From: Methanobacteriota archaeon
GTDB taxonomy: Archaea; Halobacteriota; Methanosarcinia; Methanosarcinales; Methanosarcinaceae
DNA: 14,763 bases
NCBI GenBank assembly: GCA_030837265.1
Contig: JAUPKV010000149.1
Coordinates: 1-14,763, forward strand
Direction: 5' to 3'
Shown piece by piece: positions 1 through 6,876 of the stretch. Under the pieces are notes generated by a model, which saw only the letters and a program-made list of their open reading frames with translations, was not told the origin of the DNA and searched no databases. Made by a program: the position numbers and the translations under genes. How positions within the stretch are numbered: position 1 is the stretch's first letter; each line of letters starts with the position of its first letter.

Positions 1-87
1 CCCCACCTGTCCGACCCGATAAATCGGATCTACCGAGGAAGGGGACTTCCCGCTGTGCCTCTGTACTCCCAAGTTAAATTGTACTAA
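1..87. other. GC-rich fragment at window edge, unidentified
   Basis: The first ~77 bases are clearly more GC-rich than the AT-rich DNA that follows. Two short perfect inverted repeats are visible: CCGAT (16-20) with ATCGG (23-27), and GGAAG (37-41) with CTTCC (46-50). Two plus-strand frames are open from the edge, ending at TAA 85-87 and TAA 75-77, so it could be the 3' end of a coding region. It could equally be the end of a structured RNA or of a mobile element. I do not recognise either reading, and the window cuts it off. Confidence 0.25.
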
Positions 88-161
88 AGATGATTTTGAT
101 CAGATAATCGCAAATTTCCTTGATCAACCTTGAGTCAATAGCTTTTCACAAAAAAATAGGG

Positions 162-431
162 ATGGAATTAACCAGAAACGGCATTATTGATGGGATACCT
201 GTTGTTTACGATTATGCAGGGCCTGGAGAACACAGAGTTGTTTTCATGAGGGATATTTGAGGTTTAAATAATTTTATTTATTGTATCCAGGGTAATTTCG
301 TTCATTTTAGACCTGTTTTAACTGGAGTAAGGTCGACTCGGCTATCTTCGGCTCACCCCAGGGAAGAAAATATCAACATGGAGCCCGGAAGTTTTGCCAT
401 GGACTAGAAGGGAATCAGGGTTTATGTGAGG
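162..431 (+). pseudogene. possible gene relic: short reading frame broken by TGA and TAG
   Basis: An ATG at 162 opens a 32-codon frame (begins MELTRNGIIDGIPVVYDYAG) that stops at TGA 258-260. The same frame continues without another stop to TAG 405-407, and then runs into the ORF at 432-599. The run of frame-consistent coding-like sequence with two stops suggests a decayed gene, but chance is not excluded. The middle part (261-400) has unremarkable composition. I do not recognise the family and assign no function. TAG can encode pyrrolysine in Methanosarcina, but the nearby TGA argues against recoding of the whole frame. Confidence 0.25.
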
Positions 432-599
432 ATGAAGGAATATATGACTTCAGGAGAGATGCTTGAAATGATCCGAAAACGAGCAGCAAATTTAGTTGGA
501 GAGGAAGCCGCAAAAATGATATATGCTGCAATAACCTTTGAGATATCTGAGGTCCGACCCCTGGTAGATTTCGGACAGGGTTGGGAAAAGTTGATTTGA
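432..599 (+). CDS. small hypothetical protein, 55 aa
   Basis: The ORF runs from ATG 432 to TGA 597-599 and encodes a predicted 55-residue, mostly helical soluble protein (begins MKEYMTSGEMLEMIRKRAAN, ends GWEKLI). There is no signal peptide, membrane segment or Cys/His motif. The frame is also open upstream to TAG 405-407, so the ORF may be the 3' remnant of a longer broken gene. No convincing Shine-Dalgarno site precedes the ATG. It converges with the regulator gene that ends at 633. Family unknown; whether it is expressed is uncertain. Confidence 0.3.
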   Translation: MKEYMTSGEMLEMIRKRAANLVGEEAAKMIYAAITFEISEVRPLVDFGQGWEKLI

Positions 600-632
600 T
601 TGTAAGGAAACATCACAGCGTTATATGCATTT

Positions 633-1424
633 TCACTTTGCTTTTGCTTCCCTGCTCATATCCCTGTAATATCCGAACAGATCTCCCCCCCATTTTATGG
701 CTCTCTTGTCAGAACTTATTACATACTGGCTATCAAATCTTCCACTCTCGTTAAAAAGCCCAAGGATCATTATTCTGTCAGTAGAAGCTAAAGCAGCAGG
801 AATTTCTATTCCCTTCTTATCCAGAATAAAAAGGTCGGTATTGTCAAAATTGAGGAAACTTTCGCCCTCGTTTTTATAATCTTCTTCAAACCGCAAGTAT
901 ACGGCTTCGCTCAGGTTAAGTGTAACTCTAGTGCCATTTCTGGCAAGGTTGAGAAAAAAGGCAGGAAACTGAGGGTGAAAATAAGAAAGGAATATGTGAA
1001 CGCAGCTTGAGTCTGAAAGATGCTTCACAAACTCAGGATGTAAATCGAAGGTGTGGCTGAGGTCAGGTTCTATAAGACTATAGTCTCCCAACTCATTAAT
1101 TCTCCTTTTTAAACTTATGGGGATTGGAGCTAGTTTTCTATCCGCCCAAAAATGCGGGTCCTTTTCAAAGACTTCAAGGGTATCAAGTAGAGGTTTCATC
1201 TTTTCTGCAATTATTTCTCCTATGGAACTGAGCCTGTAAGTATCACCTTCATGTATTACAAGATTATCCTCTTTTAATTTTTTAATTTGAGGAAGGAGAG
1301 CTGTCCTGGATTCTTGAAGTTTTTCAAGGATTTCTTCAATATTATTTGGACCTTCTTTCAGGAGCATAAGAAAGTCTTTTCTCTTCTCTGAGAATAAAAT
1401 TAGATCAAGTAAGTTTGAATTCAT
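633..1424 (-). CDS. winged-helix transcriptional regulator, Msr/FilR1-type (DUF1724) family
   Basis: The product is a 263-residue cytoplasmic DNA-binding protein. Residues ~1-75 form an ArsR-like winged helix: a helix-rich start (LLDLILFSEKRKDFLMLL), a recognition-helix region around SRTALLPQIKKL, and a wing ending in YRLSSIGEIIAEKM. Residues ~90-260 match the FilR1/DUF1724 C-terminal domain, including the family-typical stretches WADRKLAPIP, FLSYFHPQFPAFF and IKWGGDLFGYYRD. Members called Msr in Methanosarcina control methyltransferase genes for methanol and methyl sulfide use, but the target here cannot be read from context. The start is ATG 1422-1424 with GGAG about 8 nt upstream. It is a single-gene unit divergent from the YhbY gene. 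A motif present three times in the shared upstream region suggests autoregulation (inference). Confidence 0.85.
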   Translation of the reverse strand: MNSNLLDLILFSEKRKDFLMLLKEGPNNIEEILEKLQESRTALLPQIKKLKEDNLVIHEGDTYRLSSIGEIIAEKMKPLLDTLEVFEKDPHFWADRKLAPIPISLKRRINELGDYSLIEPDLSHTFDLHPEFVKHLSDSSCVHIFLSYFHPQFPAFFLNLARNGTRVTLNLSEAVYLRFEEDYKNEGESFLNFDNTDLFILDKKGIEIPAALASTDRIMILGLFNESGRFDSQYVISSDKRAIKWGGDLFGYYRDMSREAKAK

Positions 1425-1478
1425 TAAGCAGTCTCCATCTGGAATCTATAAAAAAATTTATTTCCCTTTATTTCTTTG

Positions 1479-1493
1479 TTTATATTTAATGAG
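1479..1493 (-). promoter_or_regulatory. candidate TATA box of the regulator gene overlapping an inverted copy of the CTCATTAAAT motif
   Basis: Read on the minus strand this is CTCATTAAATATAAA, about 55-70 bases upstream of the regulator's ATG. ATTAAATATAAA resembles an archaeal TATA element. Its first ten bases are the same CTCATTAAAT 10-mer that occurs twice on the plus strand at 1600 and 1619. A protein bound here would occlude the promoter, which would fit autorepression. This is inference from position only. Confidence 0.35.
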
Positions 1494-1599
1494 TGCCAAA
1501 ATGGTATAAACATATCGGAATTAGTAGAAAACATCACAAAGCTTCTCGCTTGCCAGGAAAATGTATCTTTTTTAGGAATTAAGATAAGAATTCAAACAT

Positions 1600-1629
1600 C
1601 TCATTAAATTTAAATATACTCATTAAATT
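1600..1629 (+). repeat. direct repeat CTCATTAAATT x2, candidate operator
   Basis: The 11-mer CTCATTAAATT occurs at 1600-1610 and again at 1619-1629, a 19-base period close to two helical turns, with TAAATATA between the copies. A third copy of the 10-mer lies inverted at 1484-1493. All three are inside the 396-base divergent space between the Msr-type regulator and the YhbY gene. The rest of that space (1425-1820) is AT-rich leader DNA with no ORF or RNA gene that I can recognise. Confidence 0.35.
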
Positions 1630-1820
1630 CTGAGCTCAAGATACTTTGATATAGGTCTTATTCGATGTAAAATCCGGTTCATTTTAAAACCTAACTTAAT
1701 ATAAAGAGCTTCTCGAAAGAAATGATTAATTAGGATAGATATTATTTTCTATTAATTATAATATCATTAATAATTTGCAATTAAAAATACAATTATCTAT
1801 TATCAATATGAGGAAGGGCA

Positions 1821-2081
1821 ATGGAAAAAGAAAAATTGTATCAGTTGAAATCCGAAGCACATCAGATCAGCCCCATTCTTAACATCGGAAAGAATGGAGT
1901 GACTGACGCTTTAATCGAAGAGTTGAACAAACAGATAAAAGCTAACAGGCTTGTAAAAGTAAGGATACTCAAGAGTGCTGAGGAAGAAAAAGATTTGAAA
2001 GCTATTGCAGAAGAAATCGCAGAAGCTACAAGATCAACACTTATAGAAGTACGCGGAAGAACAGTAGTTCTCTACAGGTGA
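1821..2081 (+). CDS. YhbY / CRM-domain RNA-binding protein
   Basis: The 86-residue protein is essentially a single CRM (CRS1-YhbY) domain, the usual size for prokaryotic YhbY. The diagnostic GKNGVT loop, the counterpart of the GxxG loop of KH-like folds, sits near residue 23. It is followed by a helix (DALIEELNKQIKANRLVKVR) and the closing strand IEVRGRTVVLYR. Bacterial relatives bind pre-50S ribosomal particles, so a role in ribosome assembly or RNA binding is likely, though archaeal members are little characterised. The start is ATG 1821, preceded by GAGGAAGGG (1810-1818), a strong Shine-Dalgarno site with short spacing. It is not tightly linked to alaS (373-base gap), and a hairpin follows its stop. 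Confidence 0.9.
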   Translation: MEKEKLYQLKSEAHQISPILNIGKNGVTDALIEELNKQIKANRLVKVRILKSAEEEKDLKAIAEEIAEATRSTLIEVRGRTVVLYR

Positions 2082-2092
2082 GGAAAAGAAAG

Positions 2093-2121
2093 ACTCGGGT
2101 TTATTTATTGAACCGAGTTTT
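2093..2121 (+). terminator. hairpin followed by T-run, probable terminator of the YhbY gene
   Basis: ACTCGGGTT (2093-2101) pairs with AACCGAGT (2111-2118) as an 8-bp stem with one bulged G, a 9-base loop and a TTTT run. It begins 12 bases after the YhbY stop codon, a typical position for transcription termination or 3'-end formation. Confidence 0.45.
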
Positions 2122-2454
2122 ACCGGACAGCTCATTAAGAAGGTTCTTTTTATCAGAAAGTGTTAACTCCCTCCTTATAAACAAGAATAAGCTTTTTCTG
2201 TAGAAATAACTCTATAAGTTAAGATCCACTTCATGGTTCATATAAATGAAGAATTATTGCATCATGTTAGTGTTGTGAAAGCTATTTATATTACAAAAGC
2301 AACTTCGAGTGCAAGAGTTAATTCACAAACTGATTAAAAATATTTCATATAACAGATGCCTGGAAATTCCTAGGAACGGTTGATCTAGGGTTATTTGCTT
2401 TCCTTTGTTTCAAGTCACAGAGTAAAGCAAAACCCACCTTCCGGAGTGATTATT
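2122..2454 (+). promoter_or_regulatory. alaS upstream region with TATA-like element near 2283-2293
   Basis: This 330-base stretch has no supported ORF or RNA gene. TATTTATATTA at 2283-2293 is a plausible TATA element and would give a leader of ~140 bases before the alaS ATG. CTTATAAAC near 2174-2182 is an alternative. I see no convincing riboswitch-like fold or T-box-like element. Confidence 0.25.
2443..2449 (+). promoter_or_regulatory. ribosome binding site setting the alaS start
   Basis: GGAGTGA lies 5-6 bases before ATG 2455. The in-frame TTG at 2395 has no comparable site, and the extra 20 residues it would add are not part of the recognisable AlaRS N-terminus. The ATG is therefore preferred. 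Confidence 0.75.
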
Positions 2455-5259
2455 ATGCTTGAAGACGAGTATCAACTTGATTTTTTCTTTAATAACGGAT
2501 TTGTCCGGAAGCTGTGTCATAAATGTGGCAATTACTTCTGGACACGCGACCTTGATAGGACTACTTGCGGCGACGCCCCCTGCGACCCCTATTCATTTAT
2601 AGGGAGTCCAGTATTTTCAAGAGAATTCGATATATCTCAGATGCGTGAGTATTATCTCTCCTTCTTTGAGGAAAGAGGGCACACGAGGGTTAAGCGCTAT
2701 CCTGTAGTTGCCCGCTGGAGAAATGACATTTATCTTACCATTGCATCCATTGCAGACTTCCAGCCTTTTGTCACTTCAGGACTGGTGCCTCCTCCTGCAA
2801 ACCCACTTACGATCTCTCAGCCCTGCATCCGCCTGAATGACCTCGATTCTGTCGGTAGGAGCGGACGCCACCTAACTAATTTTGAAATGATGGCACACCA
2901 TACATTCAATAAACGAGAGCATGAGATCTACTGGAAAGAACACACCCTGGAACTTTGCGATGAACTTCTGAACTCATTAAAAGCAGATCCTTTGGCTGTA
3001 ACCTACAAAGAAGCTCCCTGGGCAGGTGGAGGGAATGCCGGCCCCTGTGTAGAGGTTCTGGTTAACGGTCTTGAGATTGCTACTTTAGTTTTCATGGACC
3101 TGAAGGCTGACAAAAAAGGAGAAATTGATATCAAAGGCGAGACCTATTCGAAAATGGATAATTACATCGTAGATACCGGATATGGCCTCGAGCGCTTTGT
3201 CTGGGCTTCAAAAGGCACTCCTACGATCTACGATGCTATTTTCCCAGGCATTATAAATGAGCTTATGGGGCTTGCAGGACTTGAACACGAGCTGGATAAC
3301 CCGGAATACGCAAACATTCTTTCCCAGAATGCTAAGCTTGCCGGATTAATGGATGTAAGCGAGAAGGCAAACCTGTTAGAGCTCAGGAAAAAAGTTGCTT
3401 CAAGCATAGGAATGACGGTTGAAAAACTTTCAGCAATAATGGAACCCGTAGAAAAGGTCTATTCGATAACTGATCATTCACGCTGCTTAACTTTCATGCT
3501 TGGAGATGGGATTATTCCATCCAATGTTAAAGCAGGATATCTTGCTCGTTTAGTCCTCAGGAGAACCCTGCGCATGATGAGTGATCTTGATATTCGAATC
3601 CCTCTCTCCGAAATCGTCGAGATGCATATAAAGCACATGCCCGAATACCCGGAGTTCCGGCAAAACTTTGGTGTAATACAGGATATTTTGGAGCACGAAG
3701 TAGATAAATTCAATACCACTATGGACAGAGGCAGAAGAATTATTCAGAAAATGGCATCTCACTATAAGAAAGAAGGGGAAAAAATCCCTCTATCTCAGTT
3801 AACCGAACTCTATGATTCTCACGGAATTCCGCCTGAGATGGCGAAAGAGGTAGCTTCGGAAATTGGGGTTGGCGTGGAATTCCCTGACAATTTCTATTCC
3901 ATTATTGGTGAGATGCACAATAAGGCAGAAGAAAAAGAAGCGGAAATAATTCCGTTTGAGGATCGGCTAAAATACCTTCCGAATACAAAACGCAGCTTCT
4001 ATGACGAACCTACCCGTCTCGAATTCGAAGCTGTCGTCCTTGATGTCTTTGACAACCATATCGTGCTGGATAGTACATTTTTCTATGCAGAAGGCGGAGG
4101 GCAGCCCTCGGATACCGGAACAGTTACAGCAGGATATACTATTTACAGGATAATTGATGTTCAAGTCTACAACGGCGTAATTGTGCATACAGTGGAAAAC
4201 CCGAGAGGGCATATTGAGATAAGTAAAGGCGATATAGTTACGGGAAAAGTAGATGAAAAACGCAGAATGGCTCTTGCCAGGCACCATACGGCAACCCATA
4301 TTGTAAACGATGCAGCCAGGAAGATCCTGGGAAAACATATCTGGCAGGCTGGAGCTCAGAAATCTGAGGATAGATCGAGACTTGATCTCTCACATTACAA
4401 GCATATTTCTCCTGAAGAATTGAGGCATATTGAACTTCAAGCAAACCGCACGGTCATGGAAAACAGACGCGTGCATACGGAATGGCTGTCGAGAACGGAA
4501 GCTGAACAGATATACGGATTCGGGCTCTACCAGGGTGGAGTGCCTCCCGGAGAGAAGATCCGGATTGTAAAAGTAGGAGATGACGTTGAAGCCTGCGGAG
4601 GCACCCACTGCCTCAGTGCGGGCCTGGTCGGCCCAATCAAGATCTTGAAGACCGAAAGGATTCAGGATGGAGTAGAGAGAATTGAAGTTGCGGCTGGAAC
4701 TGCTGCTATTCGTGCGACACAAAAGACGGACTCTCTACTTAATGATTCCGCAAAGATACTGAGTGTCCCCCCCGAACAACTTCCAACTAGTGTTGAGCGT
4801 TTCTTTGAGGAATGGAAAGATCTCAAAAAAGAAAATGAGAGGCTAAAGGAAGAAATTGCCCGCGTCAGGGTCTACAGGATGCTGGCAGATGCTTTTGAAA
4901 TTGGGAACCTCAAGGTTATTGCTGAATTTATTCCCGGGGCGGATTCCCTGGAACTCCAGAAGACTGCTACCGAACTCTTGAAACACGAAAAAGTGGTAGT
5001 GCTCTTAATAAGTGACTTTGAAGGGGCAAAGGTTGTAACGGCTGCCGGACCAGAAGCCATAAACAACGGAATAAATGCCGGTAACCTTGTCCGTGAGATG
5101 TCTAAATTTGTAGGTGGAGGTGGAGGAGGGAAACCTTCTCTTGCAATGGGCGGCGGAACCGACCCTACAAGAGTTCAGGAATCGCTTAAACACGGAATTG
5201 AACTTGTAAAAGAAGTACTATGCAAGGAAAAACATCCAGAAGTTTGCAAGGAAGTTTGA
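2455..5259 (+). CDS. alaS: alanyl-tRNA synthetase (archaeal type)
   Basis: AlaRS charges tRNA-Ala with alanine in the cytoplasm. The product is 934 residues, the normal archaeal length. Order of parts: an archaeal N-terminal Cys cluster (C21-x2-C24 ... C38-x4-C43); the class II catalytic core with GRHLTNFEMMAHHTFN, AGPCVEVLV and the motif-3 segment DTGYGLERF; a tRNA-recognition region; the editing domain with the zinc site HHTATH (residues 610-615) and CGGTHC (714-719); a short coiled coil (EEWKDLKKENERLKEEIARV); and the C-terminal DHHA1/C-Ala domain with a glycine-rich run of six Gly followed by KPSLAMGGG. All expected catalytic and zinc residues that I can check are present. The start is ATG 2455 rather than TTG 2395 because of the GGAGTGA site. 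It is a monocistronic-looking gene with hairpins downstream. Confidence 0.97.
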   Translation: MLEDEYQLDFFFNNGFVRKLCHKCGNYFWTRDLDRTTCGDAPCDPYSFIGSPVFSREFDISQMREYYLSFFEERGHTRVKRYPVVARWRNDIYLTIASIADFQPFVTSGLVPPPANPLTISQPCIRLNDLDSVGRSGRHLTNFEMMAHHTFNKREHEIYWKEHTLELCDELLNSLKADPLAVTYKEAPWAGGGNAGPCVEVLVNGLEIATLVFMDLKADKKGEIDIKGETYSKMDNYIVDTGYGLERFVWASKGTPTIYDAIFPGIINELMGLAGLEHELDNPEYANILSQNAKLAGLMDVSEKANLLELRKKVASSIGMTVEKLSAIMEPVEKVYSITDHSRCLTFMLGDGIIPSNVKAGYLARLVLRRTLRMMSDLDIRIPLSEIVEMHIKHMPEYPEFRQNFGVIQDILEHEVDKFNTTMDRGRRIIQKMASHYKKEGEKIPLSQLTELYDSHGIPPEMAKEVASEIGVGVEFPDNFYSIIGEMHNKAEEKEAEIIPFEDRLKYLPNTKRSFYDEPTRLEFEAVVLDVFDNHIVLDSTFFYAEGGGQPSDTGTVTAGYTIYRIIDVQVYNGVIVHTVENPRGHIEISKGDIVTGKVDEKRRMALARHHTATHIVNDAARKILGKHIWQAGAQKSEDRSRLDLSHYKHISPEELRHIELQANRTVMENRRVHTEWLSRTEAEQIYGFGLYQGGVPPGEKIRIVKVGDDVEACGGTHCLSAGLVGPIKILKTERIQDGVERIEVAAGTAAIRATQKTDSLLNDSAKILSVPPEQLPTSVERFFEEWKDLKKENERLKEEIARVRVYRMLADAFEIGNLKVIAEFIPGADSLELQKTATELLKHEKVVVLLISDFEGAKVVTAAGPEAINNGINAGNLVREMSKFVGGGGGGKPSLAMGGGTDPTRVQESLKHGIELVKEVLCKEKHPEVCKEV

Positions 5260-5323
5260 GGTTTAAAATTGAAAAGCAGAATAATATAACTGAATATTAA
5301 ACCATTACTATTTTTTAATATTT

Positions 5324-5374
5324 AGCTTGCGGAAATTTTCTGTTTACATATACATATGCAGAGTTTCGCAAGCT
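5324..5374 (+). terminator. long hairpin downstream of alaS
   Basis: AGCTTGCGGAAA (5324-5335) pairs with TTTCGCAAGCT (5364-5374) through 11 bp with one bulged G. The 28-base interior holds a second small stem, TCTG with CAGA. It starts 65 bases after the alaS stop. It could be a terminator or a 3'-end stabilising structure. The following TTTAAAAC is only weakly T-rich. Confidence 0.4.
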
Positions 5375-5483
5375 TTAAAACTTTATTCAAGTTTATCTCT
5401 GAAATTAAAGGCATACATTAGCTCATTTTTCAAAAGCAAACTTTTTAAGAATATTATATGACTAAGTAACTTTATATGTTAGT

Positions 5484-5502
5484 CTGTTCACTTCGTGAAC
5501 AG
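5484..5502 (+). repeat. perfect 8-bp hairpin with TTC loop
   Basis: CTGTTCAC (5484-5491) and GTGAACAG (5495-5502) are perfectly complementary around a TTC loop. The same loop design (C-TTC-G) recurs at 12387-12403. A TATA-like TTTATATG sits just upstream at 5471-5478, so the hairpin could lie at the 5' end of the transcript of the surface-protein gene. Confidence 0.45.
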
Positions 5503-5543
5503 CATTTTGCTTAACCTCAGTATATCTGACCCATGGTTGGTAC

Positions 5544-5651
5544 ATGCTAATTAGACTGCAAGGAGCCCTATCTCTGGCAACACGTCTTATTTTAGAAACT
5601 GTACCTATTTTGGAAATATGCATGAAGTTTGGATTTCCCTATAATTCTTAA
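5544..5651 (+). pseudogene. decayed duplicate of the leader region of the downstream surface protein
   Basis: Bases 5554-5577 match 5681-5704, which encode the signal peptide of the next gene, at 20 of 24 positions, and weaker similarity continues for ~40 bases. The translated short frame (ATG 5544 to TAA 5649-5651, 35 codons) contains RLQGALSLATRLILETVP, comparable to RRLGALFLVICLSLITAP in the real leader, but with charged residues in place of the hydrophobic core. This looks like an old partial tandem duplication no longer working as a leader. The rest of the space 5375-5543 is AT-rich with no gene that I recognise. Confidence 0.4.
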
Positions 5652-5658
5652 CCAACCC

Positions 5659-5666
5659 AAGGTGAT
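5659..5666 (+). promoter_or_regulatory. ribosome binding site setting a TTG start
   Basis: AAGGTGAT ends 4 bases before TTG 5671. The resulting protein begins with a compact signal peptide (MFKRRLGALFLVICLSLITA). The alternative in-frame TTG at 5629 lacks such a site and would put 14 extra residues before the leader. Confidence 0.65.
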
Positions 5667-5670
5667 ATTT

Positions 5671-6804
5671 TTGTTTAAAAGACGGCTAGGAGCCCTATTC
5701 CTGGTTATATGCCTTAGTTTAATAACCGCACCTGCTGTAATGGGTGAGGGGAGTAAACAAGTTCTAACGGTTGCCGGAGATGGCTCAGGTATTTATAACT
5801 GCGATGGAAAAGACGATCAAGTACAGATTAATCAGGCACTTGACTGTGCAGCAAAAGATCCTGGTTCTACTGTGTATCTCAAAGGACCATTTGTGTATTC
5901 AATAAATGGCACCTGCTCAATTGGATCAAATACGGAACTAACAGGAGATCCTACTGCAGAACTAAAATTAGCAAGTAAAGTAGGATGGACAACAACAGGT
6001 GTGGGAACTCCAATCATAGGCCAGATGGGAGGAAAAGGAACTGTTGTTCATGACATAAAAATACATGGGTTCGAAATAGATGGCAACGAAGGCGCTCAAT
6101 CCGGATCGGGAGGAAAAGACCTTTATAGATTAATTTCTTTCCAGGGGTCAAGCAGCGCCTCTGTATATAATATTTACGTGTATAACATGAATCTGCACGA
6201 CGCAAAAGGCGAAGGATTCAGGTGCACTTTTGGAAAAAATATTTACTATTATGACAACATCGGAAGCAATTTACAGCATTGCTGTGTAATGTACGCTCGT
6301 GTCACATGCGGAGAAATACACGACAACACTGCCTATCATTGTGCATGCGCAGGCGATAGATTGGATAACTGCCAGGACATCACAATAGCAAATGAAAAGA
6401 TATCTCCGTATTCCGGCACTACTACTTATGTGAAGAATTCAAAAGGGTATGCGGTATCTGATGTAGGTATACAAATCTCGGATTCAAGTTCTTCACCAGT
6501 CTCTTCAAACATAGTAATCCGGAACTGTAATATTATGTCTGGGGTCGATGGTATCCAATTAGACGGTTTGAGTGACGGATCAAATGTCAAAATATATAAT
6601 AATGTTATACACGACAGCGGCTATGAAAACGAAGGAGTCAGCCGAAATGGCGGCATCGGGATCACAAATTGTGGCAATGGTATCACAATTATGAATAATG
6701 ATATCACTGGTTCGTATGTAGCCGGAGTTAATGCTAACTGTGCTGTATCAGGCGTTCAAACCGTGACGATTGTTAATAATAATATAATGAATGGAAAGAC
6801 CTGA
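5671..6804 (+). CDS. exported right-handed parallel beta-helix protein (5' part of a TGA-split gene)
   Basis: The 377-residue ORF starts at TTG 5671. Residues ~1-26 form a signal peptide: basic FKRR, a hydrophobic core, then a likely cleavage near APAVMGEG. The rest is a right-handed parallel beta-helix of the pectate-lyase-like superfamily. It begins with the family-typical VLTVAGDGSGIYNCDGKDD and QVQINQAL, followed by turns rich in N and G such as NIVIRNCNIMSG, NVKIYNNVIHDSG and GITIMNNDITGS. It resembles disaggregatase-related Methanosarcina surface proteins (from memory, not searched). Thirteen cysteines, many in N-C pairs at turns, are unusual for an exported protein. The ORF stops at TGA 6802-6804, but the frame stays open into the PKD ORF, so this is probably the front half of one larger surface protein. 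Confidence 0.75.
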   Translation: MFKRRLGALFLVICLSLITAPAVMGEGSKQVLTVAGDGSGIYNCDGKDDQVQINQALDCAAKDPGSTVYLKGPFVYSINGTCSIGSNTELTGDPTAELKLASKVGWTTTGVGTPIIGQMGGKGTVVHDIKIHGFEIDGNEGAQSGSGGKDLYRLISFQGSSSASVYNIYVYNMNLHDAKGEGFRCTFGKNIYYYDNIGSNLQHCCVMYARVTCGEIHDNTAYHCACAGDRLDNCQDITIANEKISPYSGTTTYVKNSKGYAVSDVGIQISDSSSSPVSSNIVIRNCNIMSGVDGIQLDGLSDGSNVKIYNNVIHDSGYENEGVSRNGGIGITNCGNGITIMNNDITGSYVAGVNANCAVSGVQTVTIVNNNIMNGKT

Positions 6805-6876
6805 TACGCAGTAAAAAACTGCGATATATCAAAAATTAATTTATTTTTAACTCATAACTATATATATGGGAATCCG

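Noticed and set aside
1600..1629. CRISPR-like repeat
   Set aside because: Only two direct copies of 11 bases, 8 bases apart; too short and too few for a CRISPR array. No array was seen elsewhere in the window.
2395..2454. TTG 2395 as alaS start
   Set aside because: ATG 2455 has a well-placed GGAGTGA site and gives the family-typical N-terminus; the extra 20 residues have no support.
3474..4722. Several minus-strand ORFs of 68-123 codons inside alaS
   Set aside because: They are antisense shadows of a fully convincing AlaRS frame and have no domain signature or ribosome site.
6802..6804. UGA as a selenocysteine codon
   Set aside because: Selenocysteine use is known in some methanogens such as Methanococcus but not in Methanosarcina, no SECIS-like hairpin was evident nearby, and the expected residue at this beta-helix turn is Gly, not Cys/Sec.
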